From assembly GCF_050038885.1 (NCBI RefSeq), contig NZ_CP143624.1:8308001-8372000 (forward strand): a stretch of DNA of 64,000 bases, written 5' to 3'. Below are positions 61,700 to 64,000 of the stretch, piece by piece. The stretch comes from Myxococcus flavus. Lineage in GTDB: Bacteria > Myxococcota > Myxococcia > Myxococcales > Myxococcaceae. Under the pieces are notes generated by a model. The model was given only the letters and a program-made list of their open reading frames with translations, made no database searches and was not told the origin of the DNA. Every line of letters starts with the position of its first letter. Position 1 is the first letter of the stretch. A program made the translations under genes and the position numbers.

Positions 61700-62814
61700 A
61701 TGCACAGCTTCCAGGGCATGCGACCGGCAAGGAGCCCTGCCGAGCTGGGGCTGACAGCATACGACAGGCGGAAGCTGGAGCGGGCGCTGCGGCAGGCACG
61801 CGATGCCCGCCACTTCCGCCGCCTTCTCGCCATCAAGCTCATCGCCGAGGGCAAAGGCCCGGGCGAGGCCTCGCACCTGGCGGCCTTGAGTCGGCCGGCC
61901 GTCTACTTCTGGTTGGAGCGCTACCTGACAAAGCGCACCCCGTCCGCACTGGTGGATGCCCCGCGCTCAGGGCGGCCCAGAAAAGCCCCGCGTCTGACCT
62001 CTGAGCGTCTGCGCAGGGTGGTACGCGCCAGTCCCGAGAAGGCGGGCTGGGCCAGCCATGGCTGGACGGTGCCGCTGCTGTGCACCCACCTGAAGCGCAA
62101 GGGTTTCGAGGTGTCAGCCCGCACGCTGCGCCGACGGTTGCATGAGGCGGGCCTGGCGTGGAAGCGGCCGCGGTACGTGTATGCGACGGCGGCGCCTCAC
62201 CCGGGGCAGAAAAAGGGGGCCTTGTTCGCCGTCTGAAGCGGCTCAAGCGCCAGTGGCCCCGGGCGGTGCTGCTTGTCATGGACAGCACGCTGCTGCGCTG
62301 GTTTCCACCGCTGCGCGCGATGTGGACTCCGGTAGGCGAGCAGGCGTTGGTGAAAATTACCGGCGAGAATGCCAAGCGCACGCTGTGGGGCGCCATCAAT
62401 CCACGCACCGGCAGGCGCGTCGTCATGGCGACCCGGCGCGGCAGGCAGGAGGACTTCATGGCCTTCCTGCGTGCACTGCGCGCTGCCTACCCCGGTCGCT
62501 CACTGCTGCTGGTGCTCGACAGGGCCAGCTGTCACACCGCCCAGAAGTCTCAGCGGCTCGCCGCTCGTCTCGGTATCCACCTGGTGCTGCTGCCCAAGCA
62601 GCGCTCGGAGCTCAACTGCATGGACCACCTTTGGCGTCCGCTCAAGCAGCACGTGTCGGCCAATCGGCAGTACCCTACGGTGGAGCAGCACGTCGACGCC
62701 GCCATCGAGTGGGTGCTAGCCCTCTCGCCCCAGGACGCCCTCCGCAAGGCAGGCTGCCTCGCCGAGGGCTTCTGGCTGCGCGATTTGTTAGAGAACTTCT
62801 GGCGACCTACTTAG
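61700..62814 (+). CDS. IS630-family transposase, produced by a -1 frameshift
   Basis: Two overlapping frames. The first (61700-62236) holds the helix-turn-helix DNA-binding part (LSRPAVYFWLERYL, GRPRKAPRLT, SARTLRRRLHEAG). The second (continuing in the -1 phase from about 62215 to 62814) carries the DDE-type catalytic part: first Asp in LLVMDSTLL, second in LLVLDRASCHT, and third acidic position as Asp in LNCMDHLWRPLK, where IS630 enzymes usually have Glu (NPIE). The heptamer G-AAA-AAG at 62209-62215 in the zero frame is a plausible -1 slip site. The fused protein would be about 371 residues. The transposase stop TAG uses the TA duplication plus the flanking G. Confidence 0.88.
62783..62811 (-). 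repeat. Right terminal inverted repeat of the IS630 element
   Basis: Reverse complement starts AGTAGG; 24 of 29 positions match the left repeat. Confidence 0.9.
62812..62813 (+). repeat. Right TA target-site duplication of the IS630 element
   Basis: TA after the right inverted repeat. Together with the following G it forms the transposase TAG stop codon. Confidence 0.75.
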
Positions 62815-62835
62815 GAAGCCTGGGCCCCACGGGAA

Positions 62836-63537
62836 TCAGCGGCCCACTGCCGCGCGCGCGAAGTGGTGCGCGAGGCGGTGGAGCAGCTCGGTGTTGTCGG
62901 CCTCGGCGGCCTTCAGCCTGGGGAGCTGCGCCTTCAGCTCCTGGAGGCTCTTTTCCCGCTGCTGGAGGTCGTCCGCTTCCAGGTCGTACCACCGCCCCAG
63001 CTCCGTGGCGGTCAGCTCCAGGTGGAACTGGAAGCCGTAGGACGGGCCCAGCCGGAAGGCCTGCTGGGTGTAGCGGTCCGTGGACGCCAGCAGCGTCGCG
63101 TCAGGCACGGGCGCATGGGTGTCACCATGCCAGTGCGCCACCACCGTGCGAGGCCGGGCAGCGGAGAGCACCGGGTCCTGCTGCGCGGCGGGCGTCCAGC
63201 GCACGGGGCCCACGCCCACCTCGAAGCCATTCTTCCCCGGGAACACGTCCGCGCCCGCCGCCGCCGCGAGCAGCTGCGCGCCCAGGCAGATGCCCAGGCA
63301 CGGGCGCTCATAGGCGAGCCGATCCATCAGGATGCCAAGCTCCTCGCGGAGGAAGGGATGCTGGTCCGACTCATAGACGGCCATGCGGCCCCCCATGACG
63401 ACGAGCAGCTCCGCGTCCACGTCCTCCCGGCGTACCGTCCGGAAGCGATGCACCAGCGAGAACCCCGCCGCCTGCAACACCGGCCCCAGCAGGCCGGGCC
63501 CCTCGTGCTCCTCGTGCTGGAACACCACCGCGCGCAT
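62836..63537 (-). CDS. Type 1 (class I) glutamine amidotransferase, GMP-synthase-like
   Basis: 233 residues, one GATase domain. Nucleophile Cys84 in GICLGAQLL, the MGGRMAVYE loop, and the catalytic His-Glu in GFQFHLEL. Stand-alone domains of this type include gamma-glutamyl peptide hydrolases and amidotransferase subunits; the partner is not in the window. The ATG at 63535-63537 is preceded by GGGAGGTG; a GTG 9 bp upstream is a second option. It lies 22 bp beyond the IS630 element on the other strand. Confidence 0.88.
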   Translation of the reverse strand: MRAVVFQHEEHEGPGLLGPVLQAAGFSLVHRFRTVRREDVDAELLVVMGGRMAVYESDQHPFLREELGILMDRLAYERPCLGICLGAQLLAAAAGADVFPGKNGFEVGVGPVRWTPAAQQDPVLSAARPRTVVAHWHGDTHAPVPDATLLASTDRYTQQAFRLGPSYGFQFHLELTATELGRWYDLEADDLQQREKSLQELKAQLPRLKAAEADNTELLHRLAHHFARAAVGR

Positions 63538-63635
63538 CGACGTCACCTCCCGAACAGCGGGGCACCTCCCCGCCGTCCCAATCGTATGCGCACGACCTGC
63601 GGTTGTTGAGGCAGGTTCCTACCTGCGGCCCATCG

Positions 63636-63785
63636 TCCTTCCCGCCCAACGGGGCGCGGACGCGGTCCCCGTCGCGGGTGCCGCCGGGCCCATACTTGCT
63701 GAACGCAGAGTCCTTCCCGGACGACGGGTTGCGGGCGCAGTTCACGTCACGGGTGCCGTCGGGCACACACTTGCTGAAGGTGGCG
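63636..63785. repeat. Imperfect 75-bp tandem repeat (two copies)
   Basis: 63636-63710 and 63711-63785 are aligned copies with a period of exactly 75 bp, sharing TCCTTCCCG, CGGGTGCCG and CTTGCTGAA blocks. The period is a multiple of three, and both strands have open frames across it, but no ORF has a good start signal. Confidence 0.6.
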
Positions 63786-63796
63786 CCCGCGCAGCG

Positions 63797-64000
63797 CTAC
63801 TCGGCGGAGGGCACCGGACAGCGGTGACGGAAGCTGTCGCTGAGTGCCACGGCCACCAGCAGCTCGGGGAGCCGGTGGCCTTTCTCCGCGAAGCGAGTGT
63901 CCACGTACCGCACGGTGGCCTCGTCGGCGTCCGTCAGCGCGCGCCCCAGACCGTAGGCCAGCGCCTGGCGCGTCATGCACGTCGCGAAGGCGGGGTCGCT
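63797..64000 (-). CDS. C-terminus of a DUF1585/DUF1588-type protein (partial)
   Basis: The last 67 codons before a TAG at 63797-63799; the gene runs off the right edge. It matches the DUF1585 end found in DUF1592/1588/1587/1585 proteins: TRQALAYGLGRALTDADE, LPELLVAVALSDSFRHR. In the larger family this region follows heme c- or cyclase-like domains, and members are exported and abundant in planctomycetes and myxobacteria. Function is largely unknown. Confidence 0.72.
   Translation of the reverse strand, partial: SDPAFATCMTRQALAYGLGRALTDADEATVRYVDTRFAEKGHRLPELLVAVALSDSFRHRCPVPSAE

Larger units (their letters stand above)
61662..62811 (+). mobile_element. IS630-family insertion sequence, about 1150 bp
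   Basis: Bounded by 29-bp imperfect inverted repeats and TA duplications, and encoding a two-frame IS630-type transposase. It inserted in the TA of the gspG stop codon. Before insertion the sequence read CGC-TAG, so gspG kept its length. Confidence 0.9.

Overview
The window is very GC-rich and densely coding, and it looks like chromosome from a myxobacterium (Myxococcota, most likely Myxococcaceae such as Myxococcus, Corallococcus or Pyxidicoccus). The support is the presence of lineage-typical families (an AgmX/PglI C-terminal-type protein, a PilZ protein of the TIGR02266 type, a DUF2378/TIGR02265 protein), an NRPS assembly line, an NtrC-type two-component pair and GTG starts mixed with purine-rich ribosome binding sites. 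Family calls come from reading motifs by eye; no database search was possible.

Layout. 1-8.4 kb: 3' part of a three-module NRPS (A-T-C-A-T-C-A-T-TE) whose first visible A domain carries a valine-like pocket. It converges with, and overlaps by 14 bp, a secreted patatin-like lipase (8.4-11.1 kb). 11.2-19.2 kb, all minus strand: a DnaJ-type zinc-finger protein, DedA, a cyclic-nucleotide-binding protein, gamma-carbonic anhydrase, MiaB, a von Willebrand factor A (CoxE-like) protein with a small partner, a TrmA/RumA-type RNA methyltransferase and a PilZ protein. 19.2-21.9 kb: a ketone-body/acetoacetate module (thiolase, scoA, scoB). 22-26.5 kb: a WD40 lipoprotein and ribosomal protein S1 with a good sigma-70 promoter. 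27-32.1 kb: a tightly packed six-gene beta-oxidation operon (hydroxyacyl-CoA dehydrogenase, enoyl-CoA hydratase, an envelope protein, acyl-CoA dehydrogenase, an AgmX-like protein, a second acyl-CoA dehydrogenase) ending in a clear intrinsic terminator. 32.2-34.3 kb: mrp/apbC with two small unknown genes.

34.9-37.8 kb holds an accessory gene of visibly lower GC: a lipoprotein built from about 18 copies of an ELWxxDGTxxGT repeat. 38-47.6 kb: LpxR-like lipid A deacylase, SppA protease, an orphan RNA 3'-phosphate cyclase, a CocE/NonD hydrolase and an operon of a small ORF, a histidine kinase and a sigma-54 response regulator. 47.9-54.6 kb: YdeI/OmdA protein, MFS exporter, a probably exported PLP-dependent lyase, a bile-acid:sodium symporter-type transporter, a DUF2378 protein and an AttH/CrtC-like protein.

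54.6-60.9 kb is the most distinctive block: a four-gene operon with two cholesterol-oxidase-type GMC flavoenzymes (both with a CxxCxxCxxxC motif), an alpha/beta hydrolase whose nucleophile position is Cys, and an Nramp-like transporter lacking the canonical metal-binding motifs. 61.2-62.8 kb: a lone GspG pseudopilin gene with an IS630-family element inserted exactly in its stop codon, so that gspG and the transposase each have a stop codon straddling an IS boundary. The window ends with a class I glutamine amidotransferase, an imperfect 75-bp tandem repeat and the C-terminus of a DUF1585-type protein.
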